DNA of 64,000 nt from Fervidibacillus halotolerans. GTDB lineage: Bacteria > Bacillota > Bacilli > Bacillales > Caldibacillaceae. The stretch spans positions 946,001-1,010,000 of the forward strand of contig NZ_CP106877.1 in assembly GCF_026547205.1 (NCBI RefSeq), given 5' to 3'. Shown one piece after another: positions 9,077 to 17,959 of this stretch. The notes under the pieces were generated by a model that did not search any database, had not been told where the DNA came from, and worked only from the letters and a program-made list of their open reading frames with translations. A program made the translations under genes and the position numbers. Within the stretch, counting starts at the first letter, position 1; each line of letters begins with the position of its first letter.

Positions 9077-9580
9077 TTATTTTGAGATAATCATCTTTAA
9101 TAGCTCTTTAAATTCTTCTTTCACAGGTAACAAATGAGGAGTTTCTTTTCTTACAAAAATATATGTGTTCTCCCCATCTGGCGAATAAATGTATTTTTTT
9201 GGAATATCATCATCTTTATCATCAAGTACCAAAGAGACTTGATCTTTTTCCGCTTTATAAATGTTCATAGAATAATAAATTTCATCATTAATGAAAAATT
9301 CGACTTCATAGACTGGATCATTTTTTAACAACTTTCTTCTTTCGAACCAGTTCAATTTAATATGGATTCCAGAGTAAATTTGTCTGAAAAAAATTGGATC
9401 TGAATTTGTGAGAGTCAGGATTTCCTTTGATGTTTTCCCGTCCTTTACGATTACTGTATTAATATCATTCACTGGATAGTCTAATGCTTTTCCTATTAGT
9501 AATAGCTCTCTTTGATCCCGTAAATCCAAAAACAAAGCGACTCCCAAAACAACAAGAATAATAATTTCCCATCGTTTCAT
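9077..9580 (-). CDS. Membrane-anchored hypothetical protein
   Basis: This 167-residue protein has an N-terminal hydrophobic helix (about residues 4-19) and a soluble, beta-rich, charged remainder that probably faces outward. No catalytic motif is recognised. Upstream (minus) of ATG 9580 is AAGGAAAGGGAATAT. Part of a degenerate paralogue is present about 8.5 kb away at 17960-18120 on the same strand, so the family was once duplicated in this region. Function unknown. Confidence 0.6.
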   Translation of the reverse strand: MKRWEIIILVVLGVALFLDLRDQRELLLIGKALDYPVNDINTVIVKDGKTSKEILTLTNSDPIFFRQIYSGIHIKLNWFERRKLLKNDPVYEVEFFINDEIYYSMNIYKAEKDQVSLVLDDKDDDIPKKYIYSPDGENTYIFVRKETPHLLPVKEEFKELLKMIISK

Positions 9581-10019
9581 ATATTCCCTTTCCTTCCTTT
9601 TGTTGATCTTAATGGTAAGCGGTGGTAGCTAAAAATAAAAAATATTCTAATTTTTTACATTCTTATTATAAAAATTATCTAAAGTCAATGCAATATAAAC
9701 TTTATTGTCATCCATACAGAAAGGGGGTATGGATAGATCATAAAAGATACTAAAGGTCAAAGATACCGGGCTTTATTTATCTGGACTGTCGTATACAAAT
9801 TTACAACTTTTTTGTCATTTATAGAAGGAGAGAGAAAACAATATTATTATTCGTATAATACTTATTTTATGAATAATATAGACGTATAAATAATTTATAT
9901 ATGATTCATCACCACATTTTGTGATTGAGGGTGTGTCAATAATTTTGTGTAAATGACCCTGTTCCAGTAGATAGGTTATCCTGCTCATTTTAATTGGTAA
10001 AACTTCTATTTCTATGTGA
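9581..10019. other. Intergenic, AT-rich, with one IS256-type end
   Basis: No gene is supported. AATTTTGTGTAAA at 9941-9953 matches the terminal repeat of the intact IS256 copy at 19752 and marks one end of a decayed element. The rest is AT-rich without clear motifs. Confidence 0.5.
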
Positions 10020-10256
10020 AACACAGAGCCACAGCGGTACCTGCTTGTCTTTGACCTTGTGACTCACCTTTGTTCTTGCTGGTTGGGTTTAGGGAACCGG
10101 TCAGCGGGAACTTTAAAAAGATCAGTCGTGATACACTCTGTGTGCGGATGGAGTCCCTCACAGGGCATTATTTTCCCACCCGCCAACTTTCACACCACCA
10201 CGACTGCAAACAAGGTCAAGGATGGCGGATGGGTGTTAGCCCTTAATCTTCTGCCG
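10020..10256 (+). ncRNA. Structured RNA, HEARO-like (IscB-type omega RNA) solo element
   Basis: A compact, comparatively GC-rich 237-base block interrupts an IS256 relic. It begins directly after GTGA (10016-10019), matching the ATGA/GTGA target reported for HEARO elements. Long-range pairs are visible: TTGACCTTGT (10051-10060) with ACAAGGTCAA (10210-10219), and AGTCGTG (10124-10130) with CACGACT (10199-10205). CCCACCCGCCA (10175-10185) pairs with TGGCGGATGGG (10223-10233) with one G-T wobble, forming a pseudoknot. The 3' GGGTGTTAGCCC resembles the HEARO tail as I remember it. No IscB or IsrB coding sequence follows. The structure is seen; the family name is inferred. Confidence 0.5.
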
Positions 10257-10630
10257 AGTAGATACTGCGACGTATGGAAGGTGGAAAATCATAAAATGTG
10301 AGAATCTGTTTATTGTTCATCACTGATTCAATGACACGTGGATAAGACTTTTCCCACTTGCTTCGCATCCATTTTAAGGCTTCTAAAGCTTCTTCTCGAT
10401 CTTTTGCTTGGTAGACGGCCTTAAAGTCATCGAGAATGGCTGCTTACTAGAAATGTTTCGAGCGACATGACACAGCACATTTGATGCTTTGCCTTTGGGT
10501 AGACACGATGAATGCGATCCGTCATCCCTGAGAGTCCATCCGAAATGAAGAGAAGTACGTTTCTACGCCTCGCTCACATAGGTTTTGGATGAATTCTTCC
10601 CATACATGAGGAAAATATAAAAGGAAGATT
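10257..10630 (-). pseudogene. IS256-family transposase relic
   Basis: On the minus strand, broken frames give IS256 transposase pieces in order. These are a WEEFIQNLCERGVET segment, an FRMDSQG piece, PKAKHQMCCVMSLETF-like sequence in a shifted frame, LEALKWMRSKWEKSYPRVIE and NNKQILTFYDFPPSIRRSIY. Stops and frame changes separate them and the N- and C-terminal parts are gone. The C-terminal break coincides with the HEARO-like block. It is a different, more diverged IS256 member than the intact copy at 19.9-21.1 kb. Confidence 0.75.
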
Positions 10631-10874
10631 TCGACGTCGATTGGAGGAAAAGAAATATATGAAACTACGTGCCATAAACGATAGAAGGTTCCTTTTACAA
10701 AAAGATATGTAACTGATAAACTATAAATAATATTACAAAGTTCGGAATTTCATCAGTTAAAATAGGGCGAAAATTGTTCGGCGTACATTTGTGGGCGTGC
10801 TGGAAGCGAAATTTCACAGCGAAAAACGTCATTTAGATCGTTACGAACAATTCGATAGGTAGGGGTCGAAGTCG

Positions 10875-12074
10875 ATGAACAAAAAGGAAATTAGAAATCG
10901 GTTACATAATCAAATGAAAGAAGGAAAACATTTAATCGGTGTGGCTGCTGGTTCTGGTTTAACAGGAAAATATGCCCAAAAGGGGGGAGCGGATTTTTTA
11001 TTAGCCCTTACTTCTGGACGGTTTCGGCAAATGGGTGTCAGTTCTTCAGCTGGGTATTTACCCATTGCCAATAGTAATGAAAATGTCATGAATTTTGCCG
11101 TGAAAGAATTATTGCCACTCAGTAATCAAATACCCGTCATTTTCGGATTAATGGCCAATGATCCTACGATCCATTTACGAAACTATATTTCTACGATTCA
11201 AAAAAAGGGATTTTCGGGGATTAATAACTTTCCAACGGTCGGTTTAATCGATGGGAAATTTCGAGAAGCATTGGAAGAACAACATATTTCCTACGCAAAA
11301 GAAGTGGAAGCAATCTCCATTGCAAATTCCCTCGGCCTATTTACTGTCGCGTTCGTTTTCAATAAAGATCAAGCCATTCAAATGGTTAAGGCTGGGGCAG
11401 ATGTGATTTGTGTTCATTTCGGTTTTACAAAAGGGGGCATTTTAGGTCCGAAGCATGTGCGTTCATTACAATCTGCAAAGACGTTAGCGCTAGAGATCTT
11501 TGAAGCATGTGAAAAAATCAACTCGAACATTATAAAAATGATTTACGGAGGACCTGTTACAAAGCCGGCCGATGTCCAATTTATGTACAACGGAACGGAC
11601 ATTCACGGCTATATCGGCGGGTCCGTTTTTGAGCGAATCCCCTCCGAACAAATGATTCTCCAAGTGACCAAATCATTTAAGGAAACCGATGAAGTTCAAT
11701 ATGAACAATTGTCCCATTTTATAATGGACGGTTTTACATCAAAGAAAGATTATATTGATTTTATTAAAAATTACATCCGTCTCCATTATGCCGATAACAT
11801 ATCCCTAAACGATTTAGCGGAGTACTTAGGATTGTCTCGATCTTATTTAAGTACATTGTTTAAAGAAGAGGTGGGCACGTCCTTTCGGGATTATTTAATT
11901 GAATATCGAATCAACCTAGCCATTGATATTTTAAAAACAAAAATCCTTCCACTTACAACGGTTGCAGAAATGGTCGGTTATCCAGATTATGCCCAATTCA
12001 GTAAATTGTTTAAAAAGAAACTAGGCATGTCACCGAAGGAATTTGCTAAAAGAAACAAAAACACAAAAACGTAA
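10875..12074 (+). CDS. TIM-barrel (PEP_hydrolase-like) / AraC fusion regulator
   Basis: This is a 399-residue two-domain protein. Residues 1 to about 275 are a complete homologue of the TIM-barrel protein encoded at 13385, sharing [41 protein letters not shown] and YGGPVTKP. Residues about 290-395 are an AraC-type double helix-turn-helix (LNDLAEYLGLSRSYLSTLFK ... VAEMVGYPDYAQFSKLFKK). It probably binds the same ligand as the enzyme and regulates the two genes that follow. ATG 10875 has TAGGTAGGGG upstream. A candidate promoter and cre site lie between it and the next gene. Confidence 0.85.
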   Translation: MNKKEIRNRLHNQMKEGKHLIGVAAGSGLTGKYAQKGGADFLLALTSGRFRQMGVSSSAGYLPIANSNENVMNFAVKELLPLSNQIPVIFGLMANDPTIHLRNYISTIQKKGFSGINNFPTVGLIDGKFREALEEQHISYAKEVEAISIANSLGLFTVAFVFNKDQAIQMVKAGADVICVHFGFTKGGILGPKHVRSLQSAKTLALEIFEACEKINSNIIKMIYGGPVTKPADVQFMYNGTDIHGYIGGSVFERIPSEQMILQVTKSFKETDEVQYEQLSHFIMDGFTSKKDYIDFIKNYIRLHYADNISLNDLAEYLGLSRSYLSTLFKEEVGTSFRDYLIEYRINLAIDILKTKILPLTTVAEMVGYPDYAQFSKLFKKKLGMSPKEFAKRNKNTKT

Positions 12075-12099
12075 AATAAAATAACATGTATTTTCAGAA

Positions 12100-12116
12100 A
12101 TGTAAGCGCTATACTA
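12100..12116 (+). promoter_or_regulatory. Candidate cre site overlapping a -10 box
   Basis: ATGTAAGCGCTATACTA (12100-12116) matches most positions of the CcpA operator consensus, with mismatches at its right end. TATACT at 12110-12115 would be the -10 hexamer for the Tm-1-like operon; the -35 is poor. This suggests catabolite control of the downstream genes. Confidence 0.4.
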
Positions 12117-12158
12117 ACAATGTATTTAAAATTGGTTGAAACGGAAAGGAGTGGAAGG

Positions 12159-13388
12159 ATGGATAAAACAATCGCTATTTCAGGTACGTTTGATACGAAA
12201 GGGCAAGAGTTTTTGTTCGTAAAAGAATTAATTGAATCACTAGGCTTTCGTACTTTTACGATCCACACCGGCGCATTTACGCCCCAATTTGAACCGGATG
12301 TGTCAAACCGTGAAGTCGCTTTAGCAGCCGGTCGGGATATTGACGAGGTCGTAAGTCGAAAAGATCGGGCATATGCTACTGACACCTTGGCCAAAGGAAT
12401 GGAAGTGTTATTGCCGAAACTATACAATGAGGGGAAATTCGACGGCATTATTTCGTTAGGTGGAACAGGAGGTACGGCTATTGCGACGGCTGGGATGCGA
12501 AAACTTCCGATCGGTGTACCCAAGGTGATGGTTTCAACCGTTGCATCAGGAAATACGACGCCATATGTCGGATTGAGCGATCTTGTTATGTTCCCATCGA
12601 TCGTAGATGTAGCTGGGATTAATGCCATTTCAGCAAAAATATTTTCCAATGCGGTTTATGCGATTACAGGTATGTTACAACATGAATTTAAAATGGAAAA
12701 GGAGCATAAACCGTTAATTGCAGCGACGATGTTTGGCCTTACGACTCCTTGTGTGAATTATGCGAAAAAGTATTTGGAAGATCGTGGATATGAATTGGTC
12801 GTTTTCCATGCGACAGGAATCGGTGGAAAAACGATGGAAAGTTTGATTGAAAATGGATTTTTCGCAGGTGTTTTGGATATAACAACAACCGAATGGGCTG
12901 ATGAAACTGTGGGTGGCGTTTTAAGAGCAGGTCCGCATCGATTGGAAGCTGCGGGAAAACACGGTGTGCCGCAGGTCGTATCCCTCGGTGCGATCGATAT
13001 GGTAAATTTCGGTCCGCGGGAAACCGTTCCTTCCAAATTTGCAGGAAGAAACTTTTATCAACATAATCCATCCGTCACACTCATGCGGACGACCGTTGAA
13101 GAAAACCGACAAATTGGTGAAACGATTGCGGAAAAATTAAATATGGCAGAAGGTTATACTTCTTTACTTATTCCTTTGAAAGGGCTTTCGGGGTTGGATG
13201 CCGAAGGAAAAGCCTTTGAAGGGAAAGATGAGGACAAGATGTTATTTGATACTATTAAGGAAAAAATCGATCGAAATAAGGTGGAAATCATTGAGATCGA
13301 TGCCCATATTAATGACCAAATCTTTGGTGAAACAGCAGCGAAAAAATTAATTGAACTCATCGAGAAGAAAAGGAGCGAAAAAGGATGA
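12159..13388 (+). CDS. Tm-1-like ATP-binding protein (UPF0261)
   Basis: This 409-residue protein starts at ATG 12159, just after GGAAAGGAGTGGAAGG. Family features seen are the N-terminal [15 protein letters not shown], the glycine-rich nucleotide segment [31 protein letters not shown] and a C-terminal [15 protein letters not shown]. In tomato, the Tm-1 virus resistance protein consists of this domain fused to a TIM barrel; here the two are separate genes overlapping by four bases (ATGA). The bacterial reaction is not established; a role in small-carboxylate or sugar-acid metabolism is plausible. The upstream AraC fusion is the likely regulator. Confidence 0.9.
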   Translation: MDKTIAISGTFDTKGQEFLFVKELIESLGFRTFTIHTGAFTPQFEPDVSNREVALAAGRDIDEVVSRKDRAYATDTLAKGMEVLLPKLYNEGKFDGIISLGGTGGTAIATAGMRKLPIGVPKVMVSTVASGNTTPYVGLSDLVMFPSIVDVAGINAISAKIFSNAVYAITGMLQHEFKMEKEHKPLIAATMFGLTTPCVNYAKKYLEDRGYELVVFHATGIGGKTMESLIENGFFAGVLDITTTEWADETVGGVLRAGPHRLEAAGKHGVPQVVSLGAIDMVNFGPRETVPSKFAGRNFYQHNPSVTLMRTTVEENRQIGETIAEKLNMAEGYTSLLIPLKGLSGLDAEGKAFEGKDEDKMLFDTIKEKIDRNKVEIIEIDAHINDQIFGETAAKKLIELIEKKRSEKG

Positions 13389-14209
13389 TAAAAAGGGAAG
13401 AAATATTAAAACGTTTTCGGGAAACCATTGCAAATGGTAATATTTTATTAGGTGTCGGTGCCGGTACAGGAATTACCGCAAAAAGTAGTGAAGCCGGTGG
13501 CGCAGATATGTTAATTATTTATAACTCCGGTCGATATCGGATGGCTGGAAGAGGTTCATTAGCCGGATTACTTCCGTATGGGGATGCGAATCAAATCGTC
13601 GTTGAAATGGGTCACGAAGTACTTACCGTCGTGAAAGACACACCCGTTCTTGCAGGTGTAAATGGAACGGATCCTTTCCGAGTAATGGACGTATTTTTAA
13701 AACAATTGAAAGAACAAGGGTTCAGTGGCGTACAAAACTTCCCGACGGTTGGATTAATCGATGGGGTATTCAGGAAAAACTTGGAAGAAACTGGGATGGG
13801 TTATGATTTAGAAGTGGATATGATTCGGAAAGCCCATGAACTCGATATGTTAACGACTCCTTACGTTTTTGATGAAGAACAAGCGAGAAAAATGGCTGAA
13901 GCAGGAGCAGACGTTCTCGTTGCCCATATGGGACTAACAACGAAGGGAACAATTGGAGCGAAAACTGCTTTAACATTAGATGATTGTGTTGAACGAATCG
14001 AAAAAATCGTGGAAGCTGGTCGCTCTGTAAATCCAGATATTTTAGTAATTGCCCACGGTGGACCGATCGCTGAACCGGAAGATGCGGAATATGTGATTAA
14101 ACGGGTCGATGGTGTCGTCGGATTCTTTGGAGCATCGAGCATTGAACGCCTAGCTGCAGAAAAGGGAATTCAAGCACAAACGGAAGCTTTTAAAAAGATT
14201 AAAAAATAA
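13385..14209 (+). CDS. TIM-barrel PEP-hydrolase-like protein
   Basis: This 274-residue single-domain TIM barrel belongs to the PEP_hydrolase/Tm-1 C-terminal family. Motifs include [42 protein letters not shown] and [13 protein letters not shown]. Its start overlaps the stop of the Tm-1-like gene, so the two are translationally coupled and probably form one enzyme system. It is closely related to the N-terminal domain of the AraC fusion upstream, implying duplication of the enzyme to make the sensor. The operon ends at the hairpin at 14241. Confidence 0.9.
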   Translation: MIKREEILKRFRETIANGNILLGVGAGTGITAKSSEAGGADMLIIYNSGRYRMAGRGSLAGLLPYGDANQIVVEMGHEVLTVVKDTPVLAGVNGTDPFRVMDVFLKQLKEQGFSGVQNFPTVGLIDGVFRKNLEETGMGYDLEVDMIRKAHELDMLTTPYVFDEEQARKMAEAGADVLVAHMGLTTKGTIGAKTALTLDDCVERIEKIVEAGRSVNPDILVIAHGGPIAEPEDAEYVIKRVDGVVGFFGASSIERLAAEKGIQAQTEAFKKIKK

Positions 14210-14240
14210 AAGGAAAAAGAGTATAATCCTTGATTGAAGA

Positions 14241-14268
14241 GGGTGCCTTGAAATATGGGCACCCTTTG
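14241..14268 (+). terminator. Terminator after TIM-barrel operon
   Basis: GGGTGCC (14241-14247) pairs with GGCACCC (14258-14264), followed by TTTGTAAT; the T tract is weak. Confidence 0.6.
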
Positions 14269-14385
14269 TAATCCATATTTTGTTGCGGGTGAATGATTTT
14301 TTACCATCGACCGAATAACCCTTTGAAAATTCCTGCTTTATATGGCAATATGAGATGGTAAAACGTTTGATTTGTGAAAGGAACG

Positions 14386-15108
14386 ATGATTTTGCGAACA
14401 CTTGTTATAAGCGATATCCATGGTTGTTTCGATGAATTCATGGAACTGTTAGATTTGGTCGAGTATACAGTTGGTAAAGACCGTTTAATCTTGTTAGGGG
14501 ATTATGTTGACCGTGGACCGAAGAGTAAAGAAGTAGTCCAATATGTGTTGGAATTGGAAAAAAAGGATGAAGTTATTATTTTAAAAGGAAATCACGATGA
14601 ACGTTTCGTGTCATTAGTAGAAAGGGAAAACCCTACAGTTCGAGAAATGTTTTTCAAATATGGGGGTTATGAAACGTTAAAAAGTTATGTTCCGAATTTT
14701 TCAATGGAACATTTCGATGAAGCCGTCGATTTTATTCGGCAGGAATACCGCCATCATATTGAATTTTTAAATCGAACGAAGCTGTATTTTGAAGATGACC
14801 ATTTTATATACGTTCATGCCGGATTAAATCCGAAATTTAAAGATTGGAAACAGCAACCGGTTCCGGATTTTTATACGATTCGTGAAACATTTCTTCAAGG
14901 GACAGTTGATACTGAAAAACGAATTGTCTTTGGACATACAGCAACCCCCTTGATACATGAATCAGGAGATATTTGGATGTCTGGAGAAAAGATAGGGATC
15001 GATGGGGGCTGTGTTTTCGGATATCAGTTAAATTGCCTTGAAATCGGAAATGAGGGGAAATTGACCCAATACGAAGTACCTTCCAAACAAAAAAGGTCAA
15101 GGATTTAA
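14386..15108 (+). CDS. Metallophosphoesterase, serine/threonine phosphatase type
   Basis: This 240-residue calcineurin-like phosphoesterase has the metal ligands in SDIHG, GDYVDRGP, KGNHDE and the later FGHTATP and histidine region, a complete PPP-type set. Relatives act on phosphoproteins or dinucleoside polyphosphates. AAAGGA lies before ATG 14386, but the in-frame TTG at 14392 has better spacing, so the true start is one of the two. The stop codon lies inside the hairpin shared with the convergent TetR gene, and the two genes overlap by four bases. Confidence 0.85.
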   Translation: MILRTLVISDIHGCFDEFMELLDLVEYTVGKDRLILLGDYVDRGPKSKEVVQYVLELEKKDEVIILKGNHDERFVSLVERENPTVREMFFKYGGYETLKSYVPNFSMEHFDEAVDFIRQEYRHHIEFLNRTKLYFEDDHFIYVHAGLNPKFKDWKQQPVPDFYTIRETFLQGTVDTEKRIVFGHTATPLIHESGDIWMSGEKIGIDGGCVFGYQLNCLEIGNEGKLTQYEVPSKQKRSRI

Positions 15109-15129
15109 GTGCCTTGACTCTTTTTATTT
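15096..15129. terminator. Bidirectional terminator overlapping two stop codons
   Basis: GTCAAGG (15096-15102) pairs with CCTTGAC (15112-15118). It is followed on + by TCTTTTTATTTT and on - by CTTTTTTGTTTGG, so it can end both the phosphoesterase and tetR transcripts. Confidence 0.85.
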
Positions 15130-15719
15130 TCCATAGCATTTATTAATTGTATAAATTCCGGTAAGCCTTTATCGATCAGCAGTTCGAAAATTTTCATCAT
15201 ATCTTCCACTTTGTTGTCATTGACTTCTAACAAGTATTGAAGGATGACACCGTCGACGGCACCTAATAACCAGGATGAGAGTGCTTTATTTAGCGGGGTA
15301 TCTTCTAATCCATATAAATTCACTAAAATTTCTTCGATCCCGAGATTCCATTGTTTATATTTCTCTTTCAATTTTTGTTTTAAATCCATATTCCCAGATA
15401 AAATTTCATGGGCAAAATGGTGTTGTAAGCGATTTTCTGCGTCTTTATAAAACCGTTCCTTTGTCTTTTGGATGACATCCCTTTTTATTTTTTCTTTATT
15501 TTCCACGTGGTTTTTGATTCCTTTAGCGATGCGAATGGAATCGGAAAGGCTTTCGTCAAGAAGATCGTAAAATATCTCCTCTTTATTTTTATAGTAATGA
15601 TAAATTGCACCGGTGCTCATGCCCGCTTCTTCAGCAATGGCTCGAACGGTTGCCCGATTCGTTCCGTGCTCACTAATCACTTTTTTTGCAGCAAAAAGAA
15701 TTTTCGATTTTCCGTTCAC
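15105..15719 (-). CDS. TetR-family repressor
   Basis: This 204-residue regulator has an N-terminal helix-turn-helix (residues about 5-50) reading ATVRAIAEEAGMSTGAIYHYYKNKEEI, followed by a helical ligand domain. It is divergent from the DUF5692-like gene. A near-perfect 20-bp palindrome sits just downstream of that gene's sigma-A promoter and is the probable binding site. AAGGAGG precedes the start at 15719. The ligand is unknown. Its 3' end overlaps the phosphoesterase gene by four bases. Confidence 0.92.
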   Translation of the reverse strand: MNGKSKILFAAKKVISEHGTNRATVRAIAEEAGMSTGAIYHYYKNKEEIFYDLLDESLSDSIRIAKGIKNHVENKEKIKRDVIQKTKERFYKDAENRLQHHFAHEILSGNMDLKQKLKEKYKQWNLGIEEILVNLYGLEDTPLNKALSSWLLGAVDGVILQYLLEVNDNKVEDMMKIFELLIDKGLPEFIQLINAMENKKSQGT

Positions 15720-15796
15720 TATATTATCCTCCTTACTTCACTAGCATACCACAGAGCAAAAAAGAATTGAAATTTAATATTGTAAAAAAATGTACA

Positions 15797-15825
15797 TTGA
15801 CTAAAATCGTTTTCATGTTTATACT
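15797..15825 (+). promoter_or_regulatory. Sigma-A promoter for DUF5692-like gene
   Basis: TTGACT (15797-15802), a 17-base spacer and TATACT (15820-15825) make a strong vegetative promoter. It implies a leader of roughly 310 bases before the start codon at 16149. Confidence 0.75.
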
Positions 15826-15830
15826 AAGGA

Positions 15831-15850
15831 CATAACGAACGTTCGGTATG
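15831..15850. promoter_or_regulatory. TetR-type operator palindrome
   Basis: CATAACGAACGTTCGGTATG is symmetrical except for one base pair. It lies exactly at the expected transcription start of the promoter above, in the intergenic region of a divergent TetR gene. Binding would block initiation. Confidence 0.75.
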
Positions 15851-16073
15851 TAGTTCATAAGACGAAAAGTAAAAAGAATAAAACATTACTTTAGAAAATA
15901 AAAGGTATAGATGTGTTCATTTTTGTAAAGTAGGAACAAATGTGATTCCAATATTTTTATGTTTTTCGATTCGTTTAGCAATTTGTTTTCAACGTCTGAA
16001 GTCCCATGTTATGGGAAGAGATTTTTTGCACATAATTGATTTTCTATGTTTATAATTTTTTGTTTGTTTCATT

Positions 16074-16130
16074 AAAATATGATCAGTATTGAACAATTGT
16101 ATCAAAATATGCTCAGTAATGAACAATTTA
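16074..16130 (+). repeat. Two 27-base direct repeats before DUF5692-like gene
   Basis: AAAATATG-A-TCAGTA-T-TGAACAATTGT (16074-16100) recurs as AAAATATG-C-TCAGTA-A-TGAACAATTTA (16104-16130) with a 30-base period, ending just before the ribosome binding site at 16135-16141. These may be protein-binding sites or a recent tandem duplication in the leader. Confidence 0.7.
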
Positions 16131-16148
16131 TTATAAGGAGGTTTAACC

Positions 16149-17093
16149 GTGGGTATTTTATATGAATCAACGGATTTAGTTGGATGGGGAATTTGGTTTT
16201 TCGTACTATTCTCTTTAATGGCTTTCAATGAATTTAGCCGTACGACGAAATGGGGAGGAATCACACTTTTTCTCATCGTTCCAATCATTTTAACGATTTT
16301 TGTTTGGCCTACTACAGCAGCGCCTGGGAATGAATATGGTACGGGTACTTGGTTTAACTGGGTAAAAACGTATTCAGCCCTTGCAGGTTGCCTCGGTTTT
16401 ATGGCGATTCGATACATTCCGTCGTTAGCAAAAAAGAAATGGGTACTTTGGTTTCCACCGGCAATATTGGCCTTAAATATTTTAGAGGCATGTATTCGAG
16501 ACTTTCAAGTGTTCGCGTATGGTGTTTGGGAAGGAGCATATATTGATCATCTTTGGGTGATGTCCGGTCCTTGGAATATTATGAATGGAATCGCAGGACT
16601 TTTAAATATTATCGTAATTTGTGGATGGACGGGTATTTTCGTTTCCAAAGACAAATCAAAGGACATGATTTGGCCCGATATGATTTGGCCTTGGATTATT
16701 GCTTATGATCTATGGAATTTTGCCTATACGTATAATTGTATAGCTGATCATTCATTTTACTGTGGTTTGGCATTATTGCTTTCTTGTACGATTCCGACAT
16801 TTTTCATCAAAAAAGGTGCATGGCTACAACACCGTGCCCATACCTTAGCCCTTTGGATTATGTTCGTTATGACAGTGCCGGCCTTTGCTGATCGCATTGC
16901 ACCTGTACCAACTACCCATAATCCAACCGCATTTTTCGTCGTTAGCCTCTTGTCCTTATTGGCGAATAGTGCTTTAGTTGTTTATCAATTTTATCGGATT
17001 CGAAAACGAAAACTTCATCCATTAAAAGATGAAATTTATACCGATACAAAAGCGTACAAAAAAGCAATGGAAGAAAATACGGTGGCAGTATAA
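16149..17093 (+). CDS. DUF5692-like multi-pass membrane protein
   Basis: The 314-residue protein has about nine hydrophobic segments with many tryptophans (WGIWFFVLF, WVLWFPPAILAL, WPWIIAYDLWNFAYTY) and a short basic C-terminal tail. I believe it belongs to DUF5692, whose function is not established. The GTG start follows ATAAGGAGG at ideal spacing. It is the only gene behind the TetR-controlled promoter, so it likely responds to the TetR ligand, perhaps as a transporter or membrane-stress protein. Confidence 0.65.
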   Translation: MGILYESTDLVGWGIWFFVLFSLMAFNEFSRTTKWGGITLFLIVPIILTIFVWPTTAAPGNEYGTGTWFNWVKTYSALAGCLGFMAIRYIPSLAKKKWVLWFPPAILALNILEACIRDFQVFAYGVWEGAYIDHLWVMSGPWNIMNGIAGLLNIIVICGWTGIFVSKDKSKDMIWPDMIWPWIIAYDLWNFAYTYNCIADHSFYCGLALLLSCTIPTFFIKKGAWLQHRAHTLALWIMFVMTVPAFADRIAPVPTTHNPTAFFVVSLLSLLANSALVVYQFYRIRKRKLHPLKDEIYTDTKAYKKAMEENTVAV

Positions 17094-17283
17094 AAAAGTA
17101 TGGACGATTTTCGCTATTCGAATGGATGAAAGCGAAGATCGTCCGTTTTTAATTGAACGATTTTTACATTTTTTTGGTACGCATTTTTTTAGAGAAAAAG
17201 AGTTACATTACAATTGACTCAGTAAATGAAAAGTATGCTGGAAAATTTGTCTTGTTAAAAATTTAACATATTGTGAACACCTA

Positions 17284-17312
17284 TTGACGGATTATACGTT
17301 GGGTGGTATTAT
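17284..17312 (+). promoter_or_regulatory. Sigma-A promoter for OsmC gene
   Basis: TTGACG (17284-17289), a 17-base spacer and TATTAT (17307-17312) lie 58 bases before the OsmC start. Confidence 0.65.
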
Positions 17313-17370
17313 TTAATTGTGAAAAGTTGAACAAACATAAACATCATTTTTATGAAAGGAATGGTTATAA

Positions 17371-17823
17371 ATGTCTACAATGGAAACTTTTAAAGCGACA
17401 ACAAAAATTTTAGAAGGAGGTTTATCGGTAGAATCTTCTTCTCGAAATTTTAAAGTAGTATTAGATGAACCGAAAAGTCTCGGTGGAACAGATAAAGGAA
17501 TGAATCCCGTTGAACTCGTATTATGTGCATTAGGCGGATGCCAAGGAATTGTGGCAAAGGCCTATGCGAAACATAAAGGAATCGATTTGAAAGATTTCCG
17601 GGTTGAATTGGAAGGAGACTTGGATGTAAGAGGATTTAAAGGTGATCCAAACGTTCGTCCGGGATTCCAAGAAATTCGCTTTAAAATGTATATGAAAACC
17701 GATGCTTCTCCGGAAAAAGTGAAGGAATTTGCACAATTTATCGAAAACACTTGTCCGGTAGGAGATTCGTTAACCAATGGCGTTTCATTAAAACTAAGTG
17801 ATGTAGTTGTAGAAAAACCGTAA
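17371..17823 (+). CDS. OsmC-family peroxiredoxin-like protein
   Basis: This 150-residue member of the OsmC/Ohr fold carries the two reactive cysteines in LGGCQG and ENTCPVG and the conserved GLSVE and GMNPVELVLCALG segments. OsmC/Ohr relatives reduce organic hydroperoxides or bind thiols. ATG 17371 follows GAAAGGAATGG. It has its own promoter and terminator and is monocistronic. A second, diverged OsmC gene lies at 21410, separated by the IS256 copy. Confidence 0.88.
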   Translation: MSTMETFKATTKILEGGLSVESSSRNFKVVLDEPKSLGGTDKGMNPVELVLCALGGCQGIVAKAYAKHKGIDLKDFRVELEGDLDVRGFKGDPNVRPGFQEIRFKMYMKTDASPEKVKEFAQFIENTCPVGDSLTNGVSLKLSDVVVEKP

Positions 17824-17839
17824 AACCCCATTAAATTAA

Positions 17840-17872
17840 GGCTGGTTCCATTAACAGGAATCAGTCTTTTTT
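17840..17872 (+). terminator. Terminator after OsmC gene
   Basis: GGCTGGTTCC (17840-17849) pairs with GGAATCAGTC (17857-17866) including one or two wobble pairs, followed by six T. Confidence 0.8.
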
Positions 17873-17959
17873 CTAAGTTTTCTTAAAAGGAATCCAACCG
17901 GTTCAAAAAGGTTTAAGGCTGGACCATTTTAAATCATGATCGGATCCGTTGTAAATATT

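Noticed and set aside
10059-10301. Open frame inside the structured block at 10.0-10.3 kb
   Set aside because: No ribosome binding site and it crosses the junction with the IS256 relic; the base pairing indicates a structured RNA rather than a protein gene.
12739-13112. Several minus-strand frames under the Tm-1-like gene
   Set aside because: Overlapping antisense frames in a well-supported gene; none has a start signal.
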